The notes under the pieces were generated by a model. The model did no database searches. It saw only the letters and a program-made list of their open reading frames with translations, and had not been told where the DNA came from. From Streptomyces ureilyticus (GTDB taxonomy: Bacteria; Actinomycetota; Actinomycetes; Streptomycetales; Streptomycetaceae): a stretch of DNA of 33,260 nt. The stretch spans positions 1 to 33,260 of the forward strand of contig NZ_JAAKZX010000099.1 in the NCBI RefSeq assembly GCF_011045025.1, read 5' to 3'. How positions within the stretch are numbered: the stretch's first letter is position 1; each line of letters starts with the position of its first letter. Shown in pieces: positions 1-6,609 of the stretch. The translations under genes and the position numbers were made by a program.

Positions 1-1023
1 AGTCGTTGCTGCCGGGCTTCCTGGCGGAGCTGCGGGCGGCAACGCGAACCAGCCATGCCCGCCGTACCAGTGGCCGCCCGCCCGCAGATGTTCCCCGACC
101 GCCCGCTCCACACTCGAACGCCGCGGCAACTCCTCCACCGGCAGCTCCGGATCTCCGAAGACGAAGCCCACCGCGCTCTTGTCGTCCGCTTTCGTCTCCT
201 CGTACGCGAGCTGAAACCGCTCCTGGAATCGGACGATGTTGGAGTCTGCCGAGAGATACCGCTTCAGCTGCGGGTCGAGCAGCCAGGAGTGGCAGACCGC
301 CACCCTGTATCGCTCGTCCGGGTAGTGGCGGGCGAAGAACTCCCGTGCCAGGTCCAGTGATTGGTCACATGCGCGCGGCGACAGGGGCCCGCGGAAGTCG
401 GCGATGTGCAGGCTCAGACAGGGATCGCCGGGGCCGGTGTCGAGACCCGCGGCGGCAGCCGCCCGCCCCGTGCGCCCGCCGAGCCGTGCGCGCTGGAACT
501 GCAGCCGCCCCAGCTGGTACAACTCCCCGTGGAAATGCAGGGTGAGCCACCACGGCACCAGGAGACCGCAGGTACCGAGCCGCCGCCGGTGCACGGCCAT
601 GTGCCGCCCCAGATCGGCGAGGCTGCGCCGGGACACGGCCTCCGGGATGCCGCGGTCCCGGTGGTATGCGCGCACGTGAGGCAGTGCGGCGACGAACACG
701 AACACGTGGAAGCTGCGGCCGAGCGGCCCCGTGGACTCAGGGAAGGCCGGTGGTTCCCATCCTTTGCCGATCTCCCCCATATCACGCACGAACCGGCTGA
801 CGCACCGGCGCAGCAGCGTCATCGCCTCCGGATCCGCCGCCAACCGCTCCCGCTGCGCGACGAGTTCATTGACGCACTCGTGCGGCACGGACAGATCGAG
901 GAGTACGTCCGGCAACGCGACCGCGTCCGGAAGAACGGCCTCCACCCGCGGGACGGCCTCGCTCTCCAGATCCCTCAGCCATTCCGCGAGCCTCTCCTCG
1001 GCCCGCAGCGACTCCAGCAGCAC
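1..1023 (-). CDS. GNAT-like acyltransferase domain protein, 3' end cut by window edge
   Basis: The reading frame is open from a GTG at 1023 to the left edge, giving 341 visible residues. An in-frame TAG lies just upstream, and GGGGGAG stands about 5 nt before the GTG, which fixes the start. The protein resembles the actinobacterial acyltransferase-domain family that pairs an N-terminal NAT_N domain with a GNAT-like C-terminal domain. The second half carries conserved-looking stretches: LHFHGELYQLGRLQFQRAR (about residues 170-190), LSLHIADF, then RVAVCHSWLLDPQLKRYL and the SNIVRFQERFQL segment. These match my memory of the family; substrate and product are unknown. The visible end is rich in Pro and Ala and is probably close to the true C-terminus. 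It is divergent from the DUF6343 gene, with only about 70 bases between them. Family assignment is moderately sure, and the activity is inferred. Confidence 0.68.
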   Translation of the reverse strand, partial: MLLESLRAEERLAEWLRDLESEAVPRVEAVLPDAVALPDVLLDLSVPHECVNELVAQRERLAADPEAMTLLRRCVSRFVRDMGEIGKGWEPPAFPESTGPLGRSFHVFVFVAALPHVRAYHRDRGIPEAVSRRSLADLGRHMAVHRRRLGTCGLLVPWWLTLHFHGELYQLGRLQFQRARLGGRTGRAAAAAGLDTGPGDPCLSLHIADFRGPLSPRACDQSLDLAREFFARHYPDERYRVAVCHSWLLDPQLKRYLSADSNIVRFQERFQLAYEETKADDKSAVGFVFGDPELPVEELPRRSSVERAVGEHLRAGGHWYGGHGWFALPPAAPPGSPAATT

Positions 1024-1101
1024 AGCCGCTCCCCCGTTCGTCCGTCCTTTGGTGAACGTGCACTACGAAGAGTACGTTTCCGAGTAGGAGCAGTGATCCG
1101 G

Positions 1102-1365
1102 ATGCGTACGGGCAGTGAACCGACGACTGCGCGCAGTGCGCTGCGAGCGCGCATGTGGCTCAGCGTGTGGGGTCTGGTCTGGGCGATCGCGGGAACCGCG
1201 GCCTTCGCCCTCGCCGGGCGGCCCGGCTGGGCAATCGCCTGCGGGGTGCTGTGGCTGATCATCACCGTCGACCTGACGATGATCCTCCGCCACATCCGCC
1301 AGGGCCCCCACTACCAGCCGGGCCCGGACATCCCGCCTTACCGGCCACCGGACAGACGCCGTTAA
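1102..1365 (+). CDS. DUF6343 family small membrane protein
   Basis: This is a small protein of 87 residues. It begins MRTGSEPTTARSALRAR, has two closely spaced hydrophobic segments (roughly residues 17-34 and 37-57), then a basic, proline-rich tail with RHIRQGPHYQPG. That layout is typical of the DUF6343 family, which is common in Streptomyces and has no known function. The start is a choice between GTG at 1093 and ATG at 1102. AGGAG at 1086-1090 is too close to the GTG (2 nt) and 11 nt from the ATG, so the ATG is preferred. The gene is divergent from the acyltransferase gene and converges on the TPR gene with a 55-base gap. Nothing in the sequence tells what it does. Confidence 0.8.
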   Translation: MRTGSEPTTARSALRARMWLSVWGLVWAIAGTAAFALAGRPGWAIACGVLWLIITVDLTMILRHIRQGPHYQPGPDIPPYRPPDRRR

Positions 1366-1420
1366 ACGGACTTGCGCCCTTCAGAGAAACCGCCTTACCC
1401 AGCGGAGCTCTCCGTCAAGG

Positions 1421-1801
1421 TCAAGAGTCGAAGCGAGCCGCAGCCACATACTCCGGCTGCGGATCCAGCGCCGCCGCGAGCCGGAAGTGACGTAGCGCCT
1501 GCTCCGGCCGACCCGAGCGCTCGTATGTACGCGCCAGCGCGAAGTGCGCGAACGCGTTGTCCGGCTCGCGCTCCAGCACGACCGTGAACTCCAGCTCAGC
1601 GGGCCGAAGTTGAGCCGCCGCGAAGAAAGCCCGCGCGCGCAGCAGCCGCGCCGCAGTGTTCTCCGGATGCGCGGCGATGACGTTGTCGAGCAGCTTCACC
1701 GCACCCCGCGGATCACGCGCGGCCAGCAGCTGCTCGGCGGCGCGGAAGTCGATGACATGCGTCTCCGGAGTAGGTCCGGTGGAACCTCTGGACTCAGACA
1801 C
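1421..1801 (-). CDS. Tetratricopeptide repeat protein
   Basis: The product has 126 residues and is almost all helical repeat. Two to three TPR units can be read, for example AEQLLAARDPRGAVKLLDNV, then ENTAARLLRARAFFAAAQL, then DNAFAHFALARTYERSGR followed by ALRHFRLAAALDP. Each shows the small and large residue pattern of TPR helices A and B. There is no signal peptide or membrane segment, so it is a cytoplasmic protein, probably a protein-binding scaffold with an unknown partner. It starts with GTG at 1801, preceded at 8 nt by GAAGGAG. It lies 50 bases downstream of coaE on the same strand and is likely co-transcribed with it. Confidence 0.85.
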   Translation of the reverse strand: MSESRGSTGPTPETHVIDFRAAEQLLAARDPRGAVKLLDNVIAAHPENTAARLLRARAFFAAAQLRPAELEFTVVLEREPDNAFAHFALARTYERSGRPEQALRHFRLAAALDPQPEYVAAARFDS

Positions 1802-1851
1802 GCCTCACTCCTTCCCTCGCTGCCCCGCTTCAACGCCCCGGACGGGGCCCG

Positions 1852-2466
1852 CTATTCCAAGGTCGTTTTCTGCTGTGCCCGCACCACAAGATCCGCCCAC
1901 ACCTCCCGTACGCGCCGCTCCAGCTCCTCCAGCGGTACGTCGTTGTCGATGACGATGTCCGCTGTGTCCAGGCGCTTCTCACGGGTGGCCTGGGTGGCCA
2001 TGCGGGCGCGAGCATCCTCCTCGGTCATGCCGCGCAGCCGTATGAGCCGGTCGAGTTGGGTCTCGGGGGCTGCGTCGACGACCACCACGACGTCGTACAG
2101 CGGCGCTAGGCCGTTCTCGGCGAGGAGGGGGACGTCGTGCACGATGACGGCGTCCTGGGAGGCGGCGGCCTCGAGTTCGCGGGAGCGGGCACCCACGAGA
2201 GGGTGCACGATCGAGTTCAGCTGAGCGAGCCTGTCCGGGTCCGTGAAGACGATAGAGCCCAGTTTCGGCCGGTCGAGGCTGCCGTCCGGGGTGAGTATGT
2301 CCTCTCCGAAGGTGTCGACGACCGCTGCGAGACCGGGAGTTCCGGGTGCGACGACCTCCCGCGCGATCTTGTCGGCGTCGATCAGCACGGCGCCGTACTC
2401 CACGAACAGCCGCGACACCTCGCTCTTGCCGGCGCCGATCCCGCCGGTCAGGCCCACTGTCAGCAT
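1852..2466 (-). CDS. coaE: Dephospho-CoA kinase
   Basis: CoaE phosphorylates the 3'-hydroxyl of dephospho-CoA with ATP, the last step of coenzyme A synthesis, in the cytoplasm. The protein (204 residues from this start) opens with MLTVGLTGGIGAGKSEVSR, which contains the P-loop GGIGAGKS. It then has the DADKIAREVV substrate segment, HPLVGARSRELE and the LID-like region RLIRLRGMTEEDARARMATQ. The length fits the family. I chose the ATG at 2466 because family members begin at this Met. An in-frame ATG at 2502, with a GAGG upstream, would add 12 residues and cannot be excluded. The gene follows the PAC2 gene by 67 bases and precedes the TPR gene, all on the same strand. Confidence 0.95.
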   Translation of the reverse strand: MLTVGLTGGIGAGKSEVSRLFVEYGAVLIDADKIAREVVAPGTPGLAAVVDTFGEDILTPDGSLDRPKLGSIVFTDPDRLAQLNSIVHPLVGARSRELEAAASQDAVIVHDVPLLAENGLAPLYDVVVVVDAAPETQLDRLIRLRGMTEEDARARMATQATREKRLDTADIVIDNDVPLEELERRVREVWADLVVRAQQKTTLE

Positions 2467-2533
2467 GCTCGACAGCTTAGGACCTGCCTCTGACAACGAC
2501 ATCGACGGGCCTCATCGGCCCTCTGCCGCCGCG

Positions 2534-3472
2534 CTAGGCGTCGCCTTCCCGCTCGGCCAGGAACCGCTCGAACTCGAGCCCGATCTCGTCCGCGGACGGG
2601 ATGTCCAGGGGCTCGGCGAGCATGTTGCCCCGTGTCTCGGCGCCCGCGGCGGCGTCGTACTGATGTTCCAGGCCCTGGACGAGCGCGACGAGTTCCTCGT
2701 CGCCCTCCTGGATCTGCCGGTCGATCTCGGTCTGGGTGCGGTGGGCGTCGGTGCGCAGGGCGTGTGCGATACCGGGCAGGACCAGGCCGGTCGCGCCGGT
2801 GATCGCCTCCAGAACGGTCAGTGCGGCGTCCGGGTACGGGGAACGGGCGATGTAGTGCGGCACGTGCGCGGCGACCCCGAGGACGTCATGTCCGGCCTCC
2901 ATGAGGCGGTACTCGACAAGCGATTCGGCGCTGCCGGGGACCTGGGCCTCGTCGAAGGGGCTGGTGTGGCCGGGCACCAGTTCGTTGCGGTTGCCGTGCG
3001 GGGTGAGGCCGACGGGGCGGGTGTGTGGGACGCCCATGGGGATGCCGTGGAAGTTCACGGCGAGGCGGACACCGAGCCGCTCCACGATCTGCTGGACGGC
3101 CGCGGCGAAGCGCTCCCACTCGACGTCCGGCTCCGGGCCGGAGAGGAGCAGGAAGGGGGCACCTGTCGCGTCCTGGACGAGCCGGACGTCGAGCGTGGGC
3201 TCCTCGAAGTCGGTCCAGCGGTCGCGCTTGAACGTCAGCAACGGGCGACGGGCGCGGTAGTCGACGAGCCGGTCGTGGTCGAACCGGGCGACGACCTGGT
3301 GGGGCAGCGAGCCGAGGAGCCGATCGACGATCTGGTCGCCGGTCTCGCCCGCGTCGATATATCCGTCGAAGTGGTAGAGCATGACAAGGCCAGCCGACTC
3401 CTGGGCGAGCGCCATGTCGACGACGGCCAGGCCCTTCGGCTCCCATGCGTACAAACCCTGCGGATCAAGCAC
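2534..3472 (-). CDS. PAC2 family protein (proteasome-assembly-chaperone-like)
   Basis: The product has 312 residues and matches the PAC2 family, whose eukaryotic members are proteasome assembly chaperones. Actinobacterial members are widely conserved but their role is unclear. Visible family features are the early LVMLYHFDGYIDAGETGDQI segment, the VNFHGIPMGVPHTRP motif in the middle, and AAHVPHYIARSPYPDAALTVLEAI. The C-terminus has the acidic helix ADEIGLEFERFLAERE. There is no signal peptide or membrane span, so it should be cytosolic. It begins with GTG at 3472; GGAGGAG about 8 nt upstream makes this start firm. Hairpins in the 317 bases upstream separate it from rpsA. Streptomyces has a 20S proteasome, so a link is tempting but not shown here. 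Confidence 0.9.
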   Translation of the reverse strand: MLDPQGLYAWEPKGLAVVDMALAQESAGLVMLYHFDGYIDAGETGDQIVDRLLGSLPHQVVARFDHDRLVDYRARRPLLTFKRDRWTDFEEPTLDVRLVQDATGAPFLLLSGPEPDVEWERFAAAVQQIVERLGVRLAVNFHGIPMGVPHTRPVGLTPHGNRNELVPGHTSPFDEAQVPGSAESLVEYRLMEAGHDVLGVAAHVPHYIARSPYPDAALTVLEAITGATGLVLPGIAHALRTDAHRTQTEIDRQIQEGDEELVALVQGLEHQYDAAAGAETRGNMLAEPLDIPSADEIGLEFERFLAEREGDA

Positions 3473-3647
3473 TGTGACCGCTCCTCCTCGTGTTCATACT
3501 GCACAACGAGCCCTGGAACGCGGGCATTCCCGCAGTACGCCCCTTCCTGATCCTCTTACTGGCTTCTCAAGCGCTACGACATCGGCACGCGCGCGTGGAG
3601 GGCGATGAACGCCGCGCGGGCGCGCGGGAGGCGAAGCGGCCGGACGA

Positions 3648-3705
3648 GGGCCTGTGTCGGAAGTGGCGTCGTCCGCCCGGCAGGCGCCACTTCCGACACA
3701 GGCCC
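3648..3705. repeat. Perfect 21-bp inverted repeat, 16-base loop
   Basis: Bases 3648-3668 (starting GGGCCTGTGTCGG) are the exact reverse complement of 3685-3705, separated by 16 bases. The stem would have no mismatch over 21 pairs. It sits between the rpsA terminator and the PAC2 gene. There is no T-run on either side and no clear target-site duplication at its edges. It may be a second, back-up terminator for rpsA. It could also be a remnant of paired transposon ends or a genome-dispersed palindromic repeat. Confidence 0.85.
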
Positions 3706-3727
3706 TGGCCCAGGGCAGGGCAAAGCA

Positions 3728-3763
3728 CTGGGCCCGCACCCCCCAACAGGGGTGCGGGCCCAG
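3728..3763 (-). terminator. Terminator hairpin of rpsA
   Basis: A perfect 15-bp GC-rich stem (3728-3742 with 3749-3763) and a 6-base loop lie 26 bases after the rpsA stop codon. There is no long T-run, which is usual for Streptomyces terminators. Confidence 0.85.
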
Positions 3764-3789
3764 TTACCTGCTCAGTCCAGCGCGAGCTT

Positions 3790-5304
3790 TCAGCTCTGGC
3801 CGCCGGCCAGCTTCTCGCGGAGGGCGGCCAGGGCCTCGTCCGACGCCAGGGCGCCGGAGTTGTCGTCCGACTCCGAGGAGTACGAACCGCCGCCACCGGA
3901 GGCGGCCGGAGCCGCACCCGGGGTGCCGCCGCCGCCAGCAGCGCCCTCGGCCTCGGCCTGAGCGTCCGCCTCGCGGGACTTGATGACCTGCGCCTGGTGC
4001 TGCTCGAAGCGCTGCTGCGCCTCGGCGTACTGGCGCTCCCACTCCTCGCGCTGCTTCTCGTACCCCTCGAGCCAGTCGTTGGTCTCGGGGTCGAAGCCCT
4101 CGGGGTAGATGTAGTTGCCCTGGTCGTCGTACGACGCGGCCATGCCGTACAGCGTCGGGTCGAACTCGACCGAGGCCGGGTCGGCACCGAAGGACTCGTT
4201 GGCCTGCTTCAGGGACAGCGAGATCCGGCGACGCTCGAGGTCGATGTCGATGACCTTGACGAAGATCTCGTCGTTGACCTGGACGACCTGCTCCGGGATC
4301 TCCACGTGGCGCTCGGCCAGCTCGGAGATGTGGACCAGACCCTCGATGCCCTCGTCCACGCGGACGAACGCACCGAACGGAACCAGCTTCGTGACCTTGC
4401 CGGGCACGACCTGGCCGATCTGGTGGGTGCGGGCGAACTGCTGCCACGGGTCTTCCTGGGTCGCCTTCAGCGACAGGGAGACGCGCTCGCGGTCCATGTC
4501 GACGTCCAGCACCTCGACCGTGACCTCCTGGCCGACCTCGACGACCTCGGAGGGGTGGTCGATGTGCTTCCAGGACAGCTCGGAGACGTGGACCAGACCG
4601 TCGACGCCACCCAGGTCCACGAAGGCACCGAAGTTGACGATCGAGGAGACCACGCCGGAGCGGACCTGACCCTTCTGGAGGGTCGTGAGGAAGGTCTGGC
4701 GGACCTCGGACTGGGTCTGCTCCAGCCAGGCACGGCGGGACAGGACCACGTTGTTGCGGTTCTTGTCCAGCTCGATGATCTTGGCCTCGAGCTCCTTGCC
4801 CACGTAGGGCTGGAGGTCGCGGACGCGGCGCATCTCGACGAGGGAGGCCGGCAGGAAGCCACGGAGGCCGATGTCGAGGATGAGACCACCCTTGACGACC
4901 TCGATGACGGTACCGGTGACGATGCCGTCCTCTTCCTTGATCTTCTCGATGGTGCCCCAGGCACGCTCGTACTGGGCGCGCTTCTTCGAGAGGATCAGGC
5001 GGCCTTCTTTGTCCTCCTTCTGGAGGACAAGGGCCTCGATCTCGTCACCGACGGCGACGACCTCGTTGGGGTCGACGTCGTGCTTGATCGAGAGCTCGCG
5101 GCTCGGGATGACACCTTCGGTCTTGTAACCGATGTCGAGCAGGACCTCGTCCCGGTCGACCTTCACGATGACGCCGTCGACGATGTCGCCGTCGTTGAAG
5201 TACTTGATCGTCTCGTCGATCGCGGCGAGGAAGGCTTCCTCGTTACCGATGTCGTTGACCGCAACCTGCGGGGTGGTGGCGGTGGTCTCGGTGCTGCTCG
5301 TCAT
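3790..5304 (-). CDS. rpsA: 30S ribosomal protein S1
   Basis: The protein has 504 residues. S1 binds mRNA on the 30S subunit and helps initiation on leadered transcripts. Four S1 RNA-binding domains can be read in order: GDIVDGVIVKVDRDEVLLDIG (about 38-105), GIVTGTVIEVVKGGLILDIG (about 124-190), GQVRSGVVSSIVNFGAFVDLG (about 210-277) and GQVVPGKVTKLVPFGAFVRVD (about 295-363). Four domains is the usual actinobacterial number, against six in E. coli. The last 120 residues are acidic, coiled and then Gly/Ala/Ser rich, as in other Streptomyces S1 proteins. The start MTSSTETTATTPQ at 5304 is chosen because the frame upstream does not look like S1. Transcription probably starts about 190 nt upstream, from the promoter at 5505-5533. 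Confidence 0.98.
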   Translation of the reverse strand: MTSSTETTATTPQVAVNDIGNEEAFLAAIDETIKYFNDGDIVDGVIVKVDRDEVLLDIGYKTEGVIPSRELSIKHDVDPNEVVAVGDEIEALVLQKEDKEGRLILSKKRAQYERAWGTIEKIKEEDGIVTGTVIEVVKGGLILDIGLRGFLPASLVEMRRVRDLQPYVGKELEAKIIELDKNRNNVVLSRRAWLEQTQSEVRQTFLTTLQKGQVRSGVVSSIVNFGAFVDLGGVDGLVHVSELSWKHIDHPSEVVEVGQEVTVEVLDVDMDRERVSLSLKATQEDPWQQFARTHQIGQVVPGKVTKLVPFGAFVRVDEGIEGLVHISELAERHVEIPEQVVQVNDEIFVKVIDIDLERRRISLSLKQANESFGADPASVEFDPTLYGMAASYDDQGNYIYPEGFDPETNDWLEGYEKQREEWERQYAEAQQRFEQHQAQVIKSREADAQAEAEGAAGGGGTPGAAPAASGGGGSYSSESDDNSGALASDEALAALREKLAGGQS

Positions 5305-5504
5305 GTGGGAAAGGGCTCCGGTACGGACATTGAAGTCGTAGGTACTGCTCACGCCGGGAGCCCGTTTCGCTCTGCAGAAGCCGGACAGCCAAGGAAGCGC
5401 CGAAATCCGTTGAACGGTGGCGCCTCGACAACCGAGGGGACATACATACAGATGCGAGCGCAGCCTGCTACGTCTGAGGTGCGCAGGCCCGCAGCGCAAC
5501 TTGT

Positions 5505-5533
5505 AGCATACGGGGGCAGCCAGGCAGGGTCAA
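5505..5533 (-). promoter_or_regulatory. Near-consensus sigma-70 (HrdB-type) promoter of rpsA
   Basis: Read on the minus strand, TTGACC (5533-5528) and TATGCT (5510-5505) are separated by exactly 17 bases. The start point would be near 5498, giving rpsA a leader of roughly 190 nt. The rest of the 342-base gap up to 5646 holds no gene that I can support. The leader contains short stems, such as CCTCG/CGAGG near 5420-5440, but no recognised riboswitch. Confidence 0.85.
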
Positions 5534-5646
5534 TGCGCGAAGGCGCACACCCGGGGCGGATCGCCGCATACCCGGCACAAGACGACTCGCGGCCGAGCCA
5601 CACACCAGACACCCTCTGGCGTCACGCAGGCTCAAGGAGCCCCTCG

Positions 5647-6540
5647 GTGACACCACCGGGACGGGTCGCCCGGTCGAGGCCGCAGACTAATACGAGGGAG
5701 CCGATCATCCAAGAGCGCGCAGAGCCCCAACCGCTCGAGCCGGAGGCGACGCGACGCCCGGCGGGGGTCGCGGAGAGTTCCCGCGCCAGCCGTGGCTGGT
5801 GGGACCGGAACGCGGACGACTACCAAGTCGAGCACGGCACGTTCCTCGGTGACGACCGCTTCGTGTGGGGGCCCGAGGGGCTCGACGAGGTGGAGGCCGA
5901 GCTGCTGGGGCCGGCCGAGGAGCTGAAGGGCAAGGCCGTCCTGGAGATCGGCGCGGGTGCGGCGCAGTGTTCGCGCTGGCTGGCCGCCCAGGGAGCCCGC
6001 CCGGTCGCTCTGGATCTCTCGCACCGGCAGCTTCAGCACGCTCTGCGGATCGGCACCAAGGGCGTGGCTCTGGTGGAGGCGGATGCCGGGGCACTTCCCT
6101 TCGGGGACGGCACGTTCGACCTGGCGTGCTCGGCGTACGGGGCGCTGCCGTTCGTCGCCGATCCGGTGCGGGTCCTTCGGGAGGTACGCCGCGTGCTGCG
6201 GCCCGGCGGCCGGTTCGTCTTCTCCGTCTCGCACCCGATCCGCTGGGCCTTCCCCGATGAGCCGGGGCCCGAGGGCCTGAGCGTCTCGGCCTCGTACTTC
6301 GACCGCACTCCATACGTCGAGCAGGACGACAAGGGGCGCGCGGTGTACGTCGAGCACCACAGGACGGTCGGCGACCGGGTCCGGGACGTGGTGGCGGCGG
6401 GTTTCCGGCTGGTCGACCTGGTCGAACCGGAGTGGCCCTCCTGGAACAGCCAGGAGTGGGGCGGCTGGTCCCCGCTGCGCGGAAATCTGATCCCTGGGAC
6501 GGCGATTTTCGTGTGCGTGCGGGACGAGCGGGACGAGTAG
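5647..6540 (+). CDS. Class I SAM-dependent methyltransferase
   Basis: This is a methyltransferase of the Methyltransf_11 kind, probably cytosolic, with an unknown small-molecule substrate. Motif I is VLEIGAGAAQCSRWLA (about residues 98-113), followed by ALDLSHRQL as the acidic ribose-binding loop. Next come DAGALPFGDGTFDLACS and the post-motif VLREVRRVLRPGGRFVFSVSHP. The C-terminal part (EPEWPSWNSQEWGGWSP) is typical of the Streptomyces member of this family. The start is uncertain. GTG at 5647 follows AAGGAG by 7 nt and is taken here, giving 297 residues. A second, stronger-looking GAGGGAG at 5694-5700 is followed only by ATC codons. The gene is divergent from rpsA and 69 bases ahead of hrpB. 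Confidence 0.88.
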   Translation: MTPPGRVARSRPQTNTREPIIQERAEPQPLEPEATRRPAGVAESSRASRGWWDRNADDYQVEHGTFLGDDRFVWGPEGLDEVEAELLGPAEELKGKAVLEIGAGAAQCSRWLAAQGARPVALDLSHRQLQHALRIGTKGVALVEADAGALPFGDGTFDLACSAYGALPFVADPVRVLREVRRVLRPGGRFVFSVSHPIRWAFPDEPGPEGLSVSASYFDRTPYVEQDDKGRAVYVEHHRTVGDRVRDVVAAGFRLVDLVEPEWPSWNSQEWGGWSPLRGNLIPGTAIFVCVRDERDE

Positions 6541-6609
6541 ACGGGCCGCGTGACCGCAGCGGGCACGCGCGCGTGCGGGGCGTTTTGACCGTCGTACGAC
6601 ACTGGGGGC

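Noticed and set aside
1366..1420. A terminator between the convergent DUF6343 and TPR genes
   Set aside because: Only short, imperfect stems can be drawn in these 55 bases.
3490..5646. A very long open frame antisense to rpsA, continuous with the methyltransferase frame
   Set aside because: GC-rich codons leave few stops on the opposite strand. The predicted residues are low-complexity (Leu/Asp/Val rich) and unlike any family, whereas rpsA on the other strand is unmistakable. Only the part after 5647 is real.
6563..6576. The 14-base palindrome GCACGCGCGCGTGC before hrpB as an operator
   Set aside because: Alternating GC palindromes are common by chance in DNA of this composition, and nothing else supports a regulator here.
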